Positions 34,760 to 47,800 of a DNA stretch of 64,000 bases are shown one piece after another. The notes under the pieces are model-generated. The model saw nothing but the letters and a program-made list of their open reading frames with translations, searched no databases and was not told the DNA's origin. The translations under genes were made by a program, and so were the position numbers. The stretch comes from Lycium barbarum. Taxonomy: Eukaryota > Streptophyta > Magnoliopsida > Solanales > Solanaceae. The first letter of the stretch is position 1. Every line of letters starts with the position of its first letter. The stretch covers positions 63,273,800 to 63,337,799 of the forward strand of contig NC_083341.1 in NCBI RefSeq assembly GCF_019175385.1, read 5' to 3'.

Positions 34760-36015
34760 ATGAATCAGAATCAGCAAAACCGACGTGCTGACAACCAGGG
34801 GAATCGGTTGAAAAATCAGGCGAATGAATCAGATGATGAGAATATTTTCGTTGATCTTGTTGCAGAAGAGGACTATGCATCTGCTATTGTTCAGCCTCGA
34901 GTTGCAGCTGCTAGCGTGAAAATTGATTCCTCTCTATACCAGTTGCTGAAGCTTGAGGGATACTTTCGGAACTCTACCGAGAATGACCCTCAACGTCATT
35001 TGCAGAATTTTATGGATGTTTGTGCTAATCACATCCAGAACAACGTTCCACAAGATGCTATTCGGTTGAGGTTATTCAAATATTCCTTAACTGGGGAGGC
35101 AAGAACATGGTTTGAGAAGCTGCCCCGAAATTCAATTACTTCATGGGCAGAGATGGTGACTGCTTTTCTCACAAAATGGTACCCCCCTAGCAAGAAGGCT
35201 GAAATTCGTGACAAGATATATGAATTCAAGCAGCGACCGGGGGAACAACTATAAGAATCCTGGGAGAGATTTAAGGAGTATTTGCAGAAGAGCCCGAATC
35301 ATGGTTTTCCGGAACACATATTAATGGAAAAGTTCTACCGAGGGCTAGATCCAGTGACACAGTCAGTTGATAATAATGCAGCTGATGGTTGTTTCATGAA
35401 CAAAACCTTTCGACGAGTGACCAACATACTTAACAAGCTGACGACTCATAATCAGGCTTGGCACTCCAACAATGCTGATGTGGTACCATATGGTAGTGCT
35501 ATGATCTAGAATATTGTAAAGGAGAATTAAGACACCCATCAAACATTGGCAGAACTTGCAACAAATATCTCCTTGCTAACGAAGAAGTTTGATGAATCCC
35601 AGATCAAGAAAGTAAATGTTTGCGAGGATGATACAATTTTGCCAAAAGGGATGTACCATACTCAAGATGGTATGTTCCATCATGGGCCACCTATGCAGGT
35701 TTAAGATGCTAATTATGTCAATAACTCTCAAGGGGGTTACCAAAGACAGAATTACCAAGGTGGCTATCAGAATCAGAATCAATGGAGACCTCAGCAAGGT
35801 CAAGGTGCATACAACAACTCTGGGAAATACAACAATAATTATGGTGGTGCGAAACAAGGGAGCTACAACAACAGCAACAATTTCGGGAACAAGAGTTCCA
35901 ATCCTTATATACCACCGAAAGGGCAGTCAACAGAGCAAGGTAGTTCGAAGGTTGAATCAATGCTTGAGAAGATTCTGGCAAATAAATCTAAGTTTGAAAG
36001 GACTTTTTCAAATTT
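34760..36015 (+). pseudogene. gag of the Athila-like element
   Basis: Start chosen at 34760 (MNQNQQNRR), after the leader. One frame runs to about 36005 through in-frame stops at 35252 (TAA), 35507 (TAG), 35528 (TAA) and near 35702 (TAA). The gag core is clear: LEGYFRNSTENDPQRHLQNF, LRLFKYSLTGEARTWFEKLP, WYPPSKKAEIRDKI, then FKEYLQKSPNHGFPEHILME. The C-terminus is Gln/Asn/Tyr/Gly-rich, as in other Athila gags, which lack a standard zinc knuckle. A frameshift near 36005 separates it from the following domain. The protein would package element RNA; this copy cannot do so. Confidence 0.85.
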
Positions 36016-36620
36016 AAACCTCCCTTTCCTCAGAGGTTGGTAAAGAAGAAGGAAGATGATAAGTTAGAAAAGTTTTATGATCAGTTGAAGCAGTTATCTC
36101 TAAACTTTCCCTTCTTGGAAGCTGTCAAGGAGATGCCCGGTTATGCTAAATATTTGAAGGATCTGCTGACCAAGAAGAAGACGGTTCAACATGAAACCGT
36201 GAGTTTGACTCACACTGTGAGTTCCATCATTTCAACTACAACTGTTCAGAAAAGGGAGATCCTAGGGCGTTCACCATTCCTTGTTCTGTTGGGCACCATG
36301 ATTTTGCTCGTGCTTTGTGTGATAATGGGGCGAGTATTAATTTGATGCCTCTTGCTATATACAAACAATCAGGTTTGGGGATGCCAAGCCCGACTACTAT
36401 GAGGTTACAAATGGCTGATAGGTCTATCAAAAGACCTGTTGGGGTAGTTGATGATGTACTTGTGCGGGTTGGTGATTTTATGTTGCCCGCTGATTTTGTG
36501 ATTCTTGACTGTGCTGTTGATCGGGACATTCCTATTATTCTGGGGAGATTTCTTGCTACAGGGAGGGCTCTGATGGATTCGTAGAAAAATGAAATCAAGT
36601 TCCGAGTCAACGATGAAGAA
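36016..36620 (+). pseudogene. Athila gag-pol linker and aspartic protease
   Basis: The frame beginning PPFPQRLVKKKEDDK, with MPGYAKYLKDLLTKKKTV, is a conserved Athila segment. A frameshift near 36257 then moves into the protease frame: [18 protein letters not shown], with the active-site Asp in CDNGAS near 36317, and [22 protein letters not shown] at 36582-36584 ends it early. The protease would cleave the polyprotein. The frame from here on is the same as that of the rest of pol. Confidence 0.8.
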
Positions 36621-38141
36621 GTGACTTTTCAGGCTAGCAAAGGGATGAAGTTACCAAGTGCTTACGAGAGTATTTCGGTAATTGATTCGTTTGATGTTGT
36701 TGATGAAGCAGCGGAGTTCAAGATAGAAGAAGAAAGTTTGGGTGAAGCTCTAGCTGGTATTCTTATGAATTTCGATGCAGAAGACATGGAAGGCTATGTG
36801 GAGATAGTTAATTCACTTGTTGGGTTGGGCTCATATTCATACCACCCAAAGAAGCTAAATCTTGATCTGGAAAATAGAACAACTCCTCCAGCAAAGCCTT
36901 CGATCATTGAGCCACCTAAGTTGGAGCTTAAGCAGCTCCCATCACATCTGAAATATGAGTTCCTTGGTCCGGACAATACATTACCGGTGATTTTTTCAGC
37001 CCTACTAACTGAGGAGTAGATTCTACAGCTTTTGGAGGTGTTGCGGGAGTATAGGCGTGGTATTGGTTGGACCATAGCAGACATCCGAGGTATTCCATCT
37101 TGGATCTGTGAGCATAAAATCCAGTTGGAGGAGGATATCAAACCAAGTGTAGAGCATCAGAGGCGACTGAACGAGAATATGCAATAGGTTGTCAAGAAGG
37201 AGTTCATCAAATGGTTGTATGTAGGAGTAGTTTACCCAATTGCTGATAGTAAGTGGGTGAGCCCAGTCCAATGTTTTCCTAAGAAGGGCGGCATCACTGT
37301 TGTGCCAAATGCAAAGGATGAGTTGATCCTAACTAGAACTGTCACAGGATGGAGAGTTTGCATGGACTATCGCAAGCTCAACACAGCCGCTTGCAAGGAC
37401 CATTTCCCTATGCCCTTCATTGATCAGATGCTTGATAGGCTAGCGGGGCGTTCCTACTATTTCTTCGTTGATGGTTATTGGAGCTACAATCAGATCATCT
37501 TTGCTTTGGAAGATCAGGAGAACACCACTTTTACTTGTCCTTATGGGACGTTTGAATTTAGCCGGAGGCCTTTTGGTTTGTGTAATACACCAGCCACTTT
37601 TCAGAGATGCATGATGTCAATCTTCTCTGACATGGTAGAGGATTTCTTAGAAGTGTTCATGGATGACTTTTCTGTGGTGGGTGATTCGTTTGAAGATTGT
37701 CTTGGCCATCTAGGTCAAGTGCTAAAAAGATGTGAGGAGAAAAACCTCGTGCTAAATTGGGAGAAGTGCCATTTTATGGTGAAGGAAGGAATCATCCTCG
37801 GTCACAAAATCTCTGAAAAGGGAATTGAGGTCGATCAAGCGAAAATTGATGTGATTGCAAAACTTCCACCACCTATCTCGGTCAAAGGTTTCCGAAGTTT
37901 CTTGGGACATGCTGGGTTCTACAGGCACTTCATCAAAGATTTCTCAAAGATTGCCAACCCAATGTGCAAGCTTCTTGAAAAAGAGGCGAAGTTTGCGTTT
38001 GATGATAAGTGCCGGAAGGTGTTTGAGGAGTTAAAAGAGCGTCTCACTACTGCTCCTATTATTGTTGCTCCTGACTGGTCCTTGCTATTTGAACTGATGT
38101 GTGATGCTAGTGGTTTTTCAATAGGTGTTGTGCTTGGGTAG
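36621..38141 (+). pseudogene. Athila reverse transcriptase
   Basis: Connector (36621-37190) with stops at 37017-37019 and 37185-37187, then the reverse transcriptase: SKWVSPVQCFPKKGG, GWRVCMDYRKLN, FVDGYWSYNQI carrying the first catalytic Asp, CPYGTFEFSRRPFGLCNTPA, and FMDDFSV with the Asp pair near 37660-37667, followed by LGHKISEKGIEVDQAKI and the thumb and connection. All are in one frame; a TAG at 38139-38141 replaces a Gln or similar residue at the start of RNase H. Identity of the family is certain; activity as a whole is excluded by the stops. Confidence 0.9.
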
Positions 38142-38663
38142 AGGCACAATAAAATTATGCACCCGATCTATTATGCAAGCAGAACACTGAATGCTGCCCA
38201 GATGAATTACACAGTGACGGAGCAAGAGCTGCATGCCATTGTGTTTGCTTTTGAGAAATTTCGGGCCTACTTGTTGGGGTCCAAAGTAGTGGTTTATATT
38301 GATCATGCAGCCTTGAGATACCTCACGGCAAAGAAGGAAGCAAAGTCGCGACTGATCAGATGGGTGCTATTGCTGCAAGAGTTTGATTTTAAGGTGAAGG
38401 ACCGCAATGGCACTGAAAACCAGGTTGCTGACCATCTCTCTCGGCTTGAAGAGGCTGGGAGACCTTCTGATGAGCTTGATATAGATGATGCTTTTCCGGA
38501 TGAGAGGGTGTTGGCTGTGTCAATGGAGGAGGCACCGTGGTATGCTGACATTGCTAATTATTTGGTAACAGGCATAGTTCCAGAAGATATCAAAGCCTAC
38601 CAAAAGAAGAAATTCTTGCGGGAGGCTCGACAGTACTATTGGGACAAGCCTTATTTGTTCTGA
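38142..38663 (+). pseudogene. Athila RNase H
   Basis: Continues the same frame. CDASGFSIGVVLG lies just before the stop at 38139, then [20 protein letters not shown] with the Glu of the active site, [20 protein letters not shown] with a catalytic Asp, and the closing motif [11 protein letters not shown]. The domain removes the RNA strand during reverse transcription. It ends at TGA 38661-38663, after which the same frame continues into integrase ([11 protein letters not shown]). Confidence 0.88.
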
Positions 38664-39860
38664 ACATGCGCTGACAACATCATTCGACATTGTTTTCCTG
38701 AAAGTGAAGTGATGGTGATTCTAAAGGCGTGCCATGACTCTCCTGTTGGGGGTCATCATAGCGGAAACCGGACTGCGGCTAAGGTACTTGAGTGCGACTA
38801 TTACTGGCCGACCAATTTTCATGATGCCAATCTATTGGTGCTGTCCTATGATCAATGTCAAAGGCAAGGGAATATCAGCAGAAGGCAAGAGATGCCGATG
38901 AATTTTGTTATGAAGGTAGAAGTATTCGATGTCTGGGGGATTGACTTTATGGGACCCTTTGTGAGTTCGGGTGGCATGAAATACATCTTGGTTGCTATGG
39001 ACTATGTGTCAAAATGGGTAGAAGCGGTGGATTTACCTAATAACGAGGCCAAGAGTGTTATGGGGTTCCTCAATAAGAACATATTTACTCGTTTTGGTAC
39101 TCCGAGGGCTATAATCAGCAATGGTGGATCCCACTTTTGTAATAGAGCTTTCGCGGGACTGATAGAGAAATATGGTGTAAAACATAGGGTGGCAACACCT
39201 TATCACTCTCAGACAAGTGGGCAGGTTAAAGTATCTAATAGGGAGATCAAGAGTATTCTAGCGAAAATAGTAAATGCAAATAGAACTGATTGGACCCACA
39301 AGCTCGATGATGCTCTATGGGCATACAAGACTGTTTTCAAGACTCCGATTGGGACTTCACCCTTCAAGGTTGTATTCGAAAAAGCTTGTAACTTGCCGGT
39401 TGAACTTGAGCACAAGTCTATGTGGGCGCTGAAGAAACTGAATATGGATTGGGAGGAAGCAACCAAGCTCAGGTTGTTTCAACTAAATGAGATGGATGAG
39501 TTTCGGTACCAGGCATATGAGAGTGCAGAACTTTATAAAGAAAGGATGAAGCAATACCATGACAAGAAGATCCTGAAGCGAGAGTTCTACAAGGGTGACC
39601 CTGTATTGCTGTTTAACTCTCGGTTGAAGTTGCTGCCTGGTAAGCTTAAATCAAGGTTGTCTAGTCCATTTGAGATGGTAGGTGTTTCACCCCATGGAGC
39701 AATTGAGTTAAAGTCCGGAGATCGAACTCGGACATTTAAGGTGAATGGGCAGAGATTGAAGCACTATCACGAAATGGTTTCGGAGGATAGGATTGTTGAC
39801 CGCTACAGGTTGAAGCACCTCGGAACGAACAATGATCTGGTGTACCAAGATAAGGAATGA
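38664..39860 (+). pseudogene. Athila integrase with altered catalytic residues
   Basis: Integrase in the pol frame. The zinc-binding part has H..H but SYDQCQR, where relatives have C-x2-C: Tyr at codon 38847 (a one-base change from Cys). The core has IDFMGPF with the first Asp, then ISNGGSHF, where the second catalytic Asp is Asn (codon 39120-39122), and [17 protein letters not shown], where the catalytic Glu is Lys (codon 39228-39230). All three are G-to-A changes. The C-terminal part ([19 protein letters not shown]) is intact to the stop at 39858. Expression would give a protein without strand-transfer activity. Confidence 0.9.
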
Positions 39861-39901
39861 ATGGTCACCACCGTCGTGCCGCGACGTTAAATCAAGCGCT
39901 T

Positions 39902-39919
39902 CTTGGGAGGCAACCCAAG
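39902..39919 (+). promoter_or_regulatory. Conserved hairpin after Athila pol
   Basis: CTTGGGAGGCAACCCAAG forms a six-base-pair stem with a six-base loop, preceded by AAATCAAGCGCTT. Closely similar GGGAGGCAACCCA sequences follow pol in other Athila-lineage elements as I recall them. The function is not established; RNA processing or expression of the downstream frame are possibilities. Confidence 0.6.
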
Positions 39920-41277
39920 TGTAATGTTTATTTTTCTTTTGTTTGTTTTTGATTACATATAGGGTAATGGTTGTTTTGGTGCAGGAATATATTGCAGAAA
40001 ATATTGTTGAATAGTAGGTAAGTCAAGTAGTAAGAGACTGTTTCGCAACATTGCAAAATACGCCTGCAGTTTACGGACCGTATTTCATAATACGACTCGT
40101 AAAATGGGGCGTATTTAACAATGTCACAAAACAATAAGCACTGTAATGCAACATGACAGTTTACGACCATGGATGACGGACCGTATTTCACAATACGGTC
40201 CGTAAATCTGATCATAATCTTTCATGAGACAATACAGTGTACTGCCCACATACACATCTCTAAATACGGGTCGTAAATCACTTTACGGACCATATTTAGA
40301 ATAAAAAAATAAAAAAATAAAAAACAAAAATGCTGTAAATACAAGAGAAGGCAGCGATTTAAATCACGGGCAGAGAGAACCGTTTCATTCCATTAACTTC
40401 CCTCTCCATTAACTTACCTCTCAATCAACTTCCCTCTTTAACTTCCCTCCTTCTCAATCACCACGATTTCCCACCAAAAGAAAAACCCATCATCTTCCAT
40501 TTTTTAAACTCCATAAATACACAACTCACACTAAAAAATAAACCCACTCTCACAAAATTCGTAATCTCTCTTCCCTAGGTTTAAATTTGGTTGTGATTGA
40601 AGTTGTGCTCTCAAAGTCTTTGCTTATTGTGATCTGTTGGTTCATCATAAAAAGGTATGATTGACACTCTCCACTCTTATTTTACAGCAGTGAGTTTGAA
40701 CTTGATGGTAAGTATTGATTAGGCTAGGTTTTGTGAAATTAAGTGCTTGCTTACCTTGGTTAATGATCTTGTGAGGGGATAACAATGTTAAATTCTTCTA
40801 AGTCTCTTGGGAAGTTGTAAATAAAACCCAAATGGGTTGGAGGGCATTCCATACTTTAAAATTCAAAATTTGAAGTTTTGGTCTGCCCACCATTAGCTTG
40901 ACTCTTGAGGGATTTATGAAAAATTGGTAGAAAATTAGGTGAAGTCTGAGTAACCTAATCCCAAAAACAATGTGAAACAAAGATGTGTAACGACATCCAG
41001 AAATCAAAACATGTTCTATGTCTGTGATGCGAAAAACGATCTCACTTTACGGAGCGTATTTCAGTTTACGGTCCGTCTTTAAGCATTTCACGAAGGGACA
41101 GAAAGGTCTCCAAGAAAATGAGCAGTTTATGATCTCAGTTTATGGACCGTATTTCAATTTACGGTCCGTCTTTTGAGTTTACGGACACAGACAGAACACG
41201 GTTTTTGTGCACAATCAGTTTGTCTTATTTTTGATCGGATGTCCCATGGTAGCCAATATGATGTGTCTTTTGCAGGA
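39920..41277 (+). other. Athila internal untranslated region
   Basis: No gene. It contains more ACGG(N)CCGT palindromes (about 40067-40300 and 41040-41175), a pyrimidine-rich, leader-like stretch at about 40370-40600 (TTCCCTCTCCATTAACTT, CTCTCTTCCC), a possible splice donor AAAAGGTATGATTG near 40652, and a likely acceptor TGTCTTTTGCAG just before the next frame. The layout is compatible with a spliced or independently started transcript for the downstream frame. Confidence 0.5.
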
Positions 41278-42346
41278 ATGGGTCAGAAAAGGAGTGCAAG
41301 GAAAGCGGGGGCCAAAAGCACTGGCACAAGAAGGAAAGCGCGCTCGGATTCGAAGTTGATAGATGAACCCTCCAATTCGGAAGGGGAACAATCAGGATCC
41401 GAGTGCGCAGAGGTTATACCACCACCAAAGGTCAAGGGCGCCCCCACGTAAGGCACATCGGCAAGGCCATCACAGCCCCCATCTATGACCCCGCCCAAGT
41501 CTGCGTCGGAAGCCTCCCAGTCTGAAGAGGGGGATTCTGACGCGGAAGTATCAAGCAGGGGGCAACCCACCAAACTAATCAGGAGAGTGAATCAGCAGGG
41601 CCAAGTGATGGTAATGATCCGGATGATGGTACGCCGCTAGAGGGTCGTAAACTAGCCGTCAGGACCAAACGGCTGGAGGAAGAAAAACTTCAGTTCTTGG
41701 TCAAAAGGTCAAAGAAATTGTATGACCAATGGATGGCTGGGACAGAAACTGGGGGACAGCCGCAGCGGAAAATATTTGAGCAGCGGCGACTGATTTTCGA
41801 TGGTATCTCGGCTCATCCACAGCTGGATGATACCATCAAAATGTACAAGCTGGATGTGTTCACTCATGAGCCGGGAGACTATGCTCCGCACATTGTGCGG
41901 GAATTCTATGCATCATATGGGGTTGTATTGATGTCGATGAAGAAGCCGAGTCGTGCTTGGCATAAGATACGCATTCTGGAGAATGTGACAGTCCGGAACT
42001 CACTTGTCGATATTTCCTCCAAAGCCATCAATAGAGTCCTGTTCGGTAATAATTTTGTGGCGCCCACTGATCTGAGCCTGTTCCTAGACAAACGAGACAG
42101 GAAAGACAAGAAATCTGTGCGGGAATGGACTGCTGCGATTATCACATCTGAGCCACATAAGCAAAAATGGACTAATGATGGGAGAATCAAGATTTCTAAA
42201 AGTTGTTTGTCCACGGAAGCTAAGTTTTGGTGGACGTTGCTTCGGTACAGGATCACTCCAACCCAGACGGATAATACCCTCTCCACCAGTCAGGCAGTCA
42301 CTATTGCCTCGTTGATGTCAAAGTATCCGATGAATATTGGGGAGCC
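41278..42346 (+). pseudogene. Athila 3' ORF, putative plant transposon protein type, truncated
   Basis: Start at 41278 (MGQKRSARKAG), directly after TTTTGCAGGA, a likely splice acceptor. A basic and Ser/Glu-rich N-terminus is broken by TAA near 41449 and a frameshift near 41570-41650. The rest is a globular domain (41697-42346) with YKLDVFTHEPGDYAPHIVREFYASY, VTVRNSLVDISSKAIN and STEAKFWWTLLRYRITPTQT. It resembles the domain family called putative plant transposon protein in Athila-type elements, in the position sometimes called env-like. After PMNIGE the reading turns into the duplicated Tat/Ogre flank, so the C-terminus is lost. Function unknown. Confidence 0.75.
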
Positions 42347-42632
42347 TTTCATTCTCGGACACAATCCAAAGCTCTTGGTGGTCTGTCAACGTCGTAGTGA
42401 ATGATGAAATCTCCCATGCCTCCGATCTAGGGTACGACTTGGACTCTCCTAAATTATCTTAGAACTTGGGCAGGAGCATAAGGGAGAATCCCTCGAATTC
42501 CCATAAGCGGCAAAAATGGACACTTTCTTCCTTTAACTACAACCCAGTAGATACGAAGTCATGGAATATCTATTGAATGCTTTCTTCCTTCAATGTGGAG
42601 AAGGTGAATGTCCAACTTTGCCTGTTTGTTCT
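42347..42632 (-). repeat. Duplicate of the Tat/Ogre ORF1 flank
   Basis: Copy of 32956-33244, with about eight substitutions and two one-base indels by eye. On the minus strand it encodes the same ORF1 segment. In this place it lies inside Athila-derived sequence, directly after a truncated reading frame, which shows that it came with the adjoining LTR as a duplicated block. Confidence 0.85.
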
Positions 42633-43419
42633 TGATGTGGCGTGATTTTACGCCACAAATCGATGCTTTTCTGCTATAAGTTTTACTTGTTTTTAAGCAA
42701 GTCTATGTGATTTTATGTGGTTTTTAGTGTTTTTCAAGAAACGAAATAGATTTGGAATGAAAACAGTTGAAAGTACAGAAGTGGTCATAAACTCAGTTTA
42801 CGGTTCGTATTCTAAAATACGGGTCGTATTCCATGGGCGTATTAAAGAATAAAAGAACCAGAAAGGCAGGCTGAGGACATGGTGATTTACGAACAACTTT
42901 TACGGACCGTATTCCACTTTACGGTCCGTATTTTAAAGCGTATTTAACCATTCGAGCATTTGGCAAAAAGTCGGAGTTTTGGAAGTTGAAAGACGACTGG
43001 GCAGTTTACGGGCCGTAAACCAATTTACGGTCCATATTTCAAGAGATTGAAGTTTCTCAAAACTGGAAGGACGACTTGGTCGTAAACTGATTTACAGTCC
43101 GTATTTCACTTAACGGACCGTATTTCGTATCGACGGAGACCAAAGTGCAAATATGCAACTTTCACGTTTTCAGAACCTATAAATAGTCATTGTAGGGTTT
43201 TAATAGTTATCAGTTATTATATTTTTTTCTCTTGACTTCGAACATTAAATACTATCTAGTTTTTGAAGGTTCAAACATCAATTCAAGTATTATCAATTCC
43301 TCTTTTCTTCCAAAGTAAGCAATTATGAATTCTTCAATTTCTTATTTCTTGTTCTTTGTCATGAGTAGCTAAATTCCCTTACTATGGTTTTGAACCCAAT
43401 GATGGGTGTTTTGTGATTG
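42633..43419 (+). mobile_element. Second, truncated copy of the Athila 5' LTR
   Basis: Matches 33245-34031 in order and orientation, including the palindrome cluster. It breaks off at TTTTGTGATTG, followed at once by a near repeat of that phrase (GGTTTGTGATTG), then by Tat/Ogre sequence. It is not a normal 3' LTR: no polypurine tract precedes it, and it carries the 5' flank of the first copy. Confidence 0.85.
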
Positions 43420-44266
<847 letters not shown>

Positions 44267-44866
44267 TTAGCCCCACCAAATCTGCAGCAACTCAGGTGTA
44301 GTTTGGACCATATAAAAGTTCAAATTGATCGACATCTACAAAATAAAACCCAAGGTCCCCCCCCACTAAGTAATGGTTTCATTCATATGCACACTTAAAC
44401 GTTTTCAAATAGCACATAATATGATTTGCGGTGTCTTTCAGGTCATACACCGTACTTGACACGGGGTAGTCTCCTTATCAGGTTTGGATGCGCCTAAAAT
44501 ATCCTAGCCACCCAGTCTACTTCTCATTTGGAATTGGCTTAGCTCTATCTTAGGCTTATGCAAGAGTGGATTTTTTCAAACTGAGCTTGGACCCGAGCGG
44601 ACTACTCGGGGTGAACTATTGTCGGCCGTTTGGTGACCGCACACCAACTTAACATTAAAATTGTTCCAAAGGAAGGGTGTTTTGAGTTTTTTAGTGAAGG
44701 CTAGATCACGATCCCGCGTGTCCCCTTTGAAACCATATTGTTTGCCAAGAGTGGCGGAGTTTACGATATGATGCATGCTAATTTAAATACAGAAATCTAC
44801 ACAAAAACAAATGCTTGTAAAATAAACCTCATTATAGTGAAACCCTTATGGTCAGAACCTAAATTA
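44267..44866 (-). other. Tat/Ogre leader between primer site and ORF1
   Basis: No gene. The 600 bp between the primer site and ORF1 include a C-rich tract near 44357 and a weak open frame without recognisable content. Its position fits an untranslated leader of the minus-strand element. Confidence 0.5.
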
Positions 44867-44884
44867 TCCCCAGTAGAGTCGCCA
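44867..44884 (-). other. Tat/Ogre primer binding site
   Basis: On the minus strand TGGCGACTCTACTGGGGA, two bases after the LTR end TAACA. This matches the Arg-tRNA-type primer site used by Ogre elements (TGGCGACTC..CTGGGGA). Confidence 0.85.
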
Positions 44885-44886
44885 GC

Positions 44887-47800
44887 TGTTACGCGGGTTA
44901 AGGCGTAAAAGCCACTACGAGGTTGTTGGTGCTCTAAATTGGATATTTAGTTCTTAGAGTCGCCACCTAATTTATTAAAAAGGAAAAAATAAGGAAAACG
45001 GGTTTAAAGAGTTTTTCAGACAAAGAAAAAGTCTTTTTGGACCAAAGTTCGAGGTAAGAGTTCTGGTGATCCCCCAGGGAAGGTTTTAAGCACCCTGGTA
45101 TTAAGGATCCGTAGAATACGGATGACCTACGAGCTTCACTGTAAGGTTTATTTATTTGCTTATATGTTAATGTTTTCCGCAAAAATATAACATTTTCATG
45201 TTTTACAACATCATCTCCTTTTTTAGAAATATTCGGCAAAAAATCCCCTTATAAATAAGGGGTTTTGGTTTAGAAAAATCTGCATAAGTGCTCAATCCAC
45301 TTCGTTTACGGACTAGGACACACCCGGGATCGCTCCCGAGTAGAGTCGCTACTATTCTAGTCCTAACGAAATGGATTAAGTACTTACGAGTTTTATATAC
45401 TTATATGAAAATATGAGATATATTCTCGTTTTGATATATATATATATATATATAAATCCATTTTATTAAGTCCATTTTAGTGAAGCCCAATAAGTCCAAA
45501 CCATAGTCCACATAACCAGATCCATCCAACCTCAAATCAGGGCCAAAGTCAACTTCAACCCAAGTCATTTAGTGCATAAAATATCGCAACATTTAGCCTA
45601 AGAGGCTGGCCTAAAAACAAATGTCATTTTTATCCATGTAAAGTCCAATTTCCAGTTTCAGCCCAAAGGTAAAATCCAGTTTTTAGCCCAAGTTTCATCA
45701 AGTCTAAAGGTTAAAAATGTGACCAGTGTTTTCCAAAATGCAGCCTAGAAAACGTGCCTCTTTCAAATAAAAATAATTGGTTTTGGTCCACTTATATGGT
45801 GGACTTCCAGGCCCAAATATTCAGATATGCAAATATGCTATTTGTCTCAAAGGGTTGTTACAAATAAGTCATTTTTTCGGTCTAAAATCTACATTTTGGT
45901 TTTTAGTTTCCCAAATGATCCCCTTTGTATAAAACTCTTACACAATTTCAACACGAGTTTCAGTTTGAAAAATCACTTTGTTGCCCTTATCTTAAATTCA
46001 TTATGCTTAGCAAAATGTTCATGTTCTTAGAGGCCAATTATTTGAAAACAAAAGGTGAAAGATTGACACTTATTTTTATCTTAATTACTTAATTAACTAG
46101 GTGGTGACCCTAGTTCTACATCCCATAAGGCTTCACTCATATAAAGGTTTAAATTTACCAAAAAATAAATAAATCGTACAACAAATAAAATGAAACACGA
46201 GGAAGAATTTCAATTACTAATGGGCTACCCACCCCGTTAGTGCTATTTTCACCCGTAGTTGGGCCTTCAAATATATTAGCTTCCCTTACATATGCGTACT
46301 CAGCCACAATCAGCTTTGGAATTGGGCCACAACCCAATTCCTGTATGGAAGAGAAGGACCCGGAAATGCAGCGAGAGGTTTTCAAAATAAAAAAAAGGGT
46401 AAAACATTAATAACTTGTACACATAACAATATACACCAAGTAAATCAGAGTGTTAACAACAATAGACTTCGGGCCCAATAATCAAATATTGAAATTCCAA
46501 GAGGACTAATAGCAGGCATACACGCAGTGTATACTACAGTATACAGTGGTATACATCTCTATGAGGATGCATATAGGGTCAATAACAAAAAGCTCTTGCC
46601 CTCGTCTTCCCGATGTTGCACAAGTTCCAAGGGATTTCTAGGAATCCCAGGCATTGTTAACATCGGGGAGGGTTAAATCTTGATCTATAATGACCAAACT
46701 AACCTCCTTTCTAAGGTATTCGACTAGAGTATACGTACAATACACACATGTAGACACTTAGACTTAGGCAGAAATGAAGCACATTTGCACACAGGGGCAT
46801 AAAGAACTCTTATACTTAAAACTTGTAATATTTAGGCATGTTCAGGATCCCACAAGAGAGGCTAGCACTTTTAGAGATACACAACCTTTTATACTAAGTA
46901 TACTATAGTGTCAATGCCTAGGCAGAATCAAATGGAAATCACTTTGTAGTGCACAAACGTGTACCCATCTTAGACAAAATATATTAACATTCCATAGTAG
47001 CATACAGAACACAACAAGGCATCCAAGTTGCATTCAAACAATACAAGTTTTGGACTAGGCATGATAATATGGACAAACAAACAGAGCAATCTTATGGCCA
47101 AGCATGATGTACTAACTAATAGGCCTTATAAGTCACCCATACAACCAAATATGGTGAGTCAACTACACAAAACCAAGGAACTAATCAAAATGATAGTCAT
47201 ACTGAAACAGACCAAATGAATCCAACAGTTTTAGACAAACATACAAGGTTATGTTAATGAAGTAGCAGGGTCCAATATTGTAGTCTAATCAGGATGGGGC
47301 TAGATAATCAACTAGAAAGCAAGCATTAGACATAACAATGGCTAAACCAAACAAATAGGTGGGAAAGTAGTATCACACTACCCACAGAAGCAACATGAGT
47401 TAAACAGAAGGACAAAATATACACTTCTCATCTCACATGAAGATACCAAACTGAGCACACAAAACAGGATATGCATACTGTAATGACAACAAACAAGCTG
47501 AGTATGGAAGATGGGAGAGGGCTGACCCTACATTCAAAATTATAGCAAATAAACAAGACAGAAAGATAAAAATCAACTCTGCTTTCAAATAAAGTGACAA
47601 CCAAGGCTTAACACAGTAGCAGGAGATTGGCCTCTCAGTAATATGTCCACTAGACTAAATAAGAAATTAACATTATACTTAGAATTGGATAAACAAACTG
47701 AGTCTTAACTGAACGTGATAACTGTGCTAGTCATGAATGTTATGCTAAACAAGTAATAAGATTAAACTATACTAAGCATGGTCACTAAACTAAACAAAGC

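Noticed and set aside
42633..43419. True 3' LTR of the Athila element
   Set aside because: It is preceded by the Tat/Ogre flank of the 5' LTR instead of a polypurine tract, and it is truncated; a tandem duplication explains it better.
33245..43419. Endogenous pararetrovirus (caulimovirus-like) copy
   Set aside because: Domain order, Athila primer site, LTRs and an integrase with the HHCC/DDE layout all point to an LTR retrotransposon; no movement protein or inclusion-body gene is seen.
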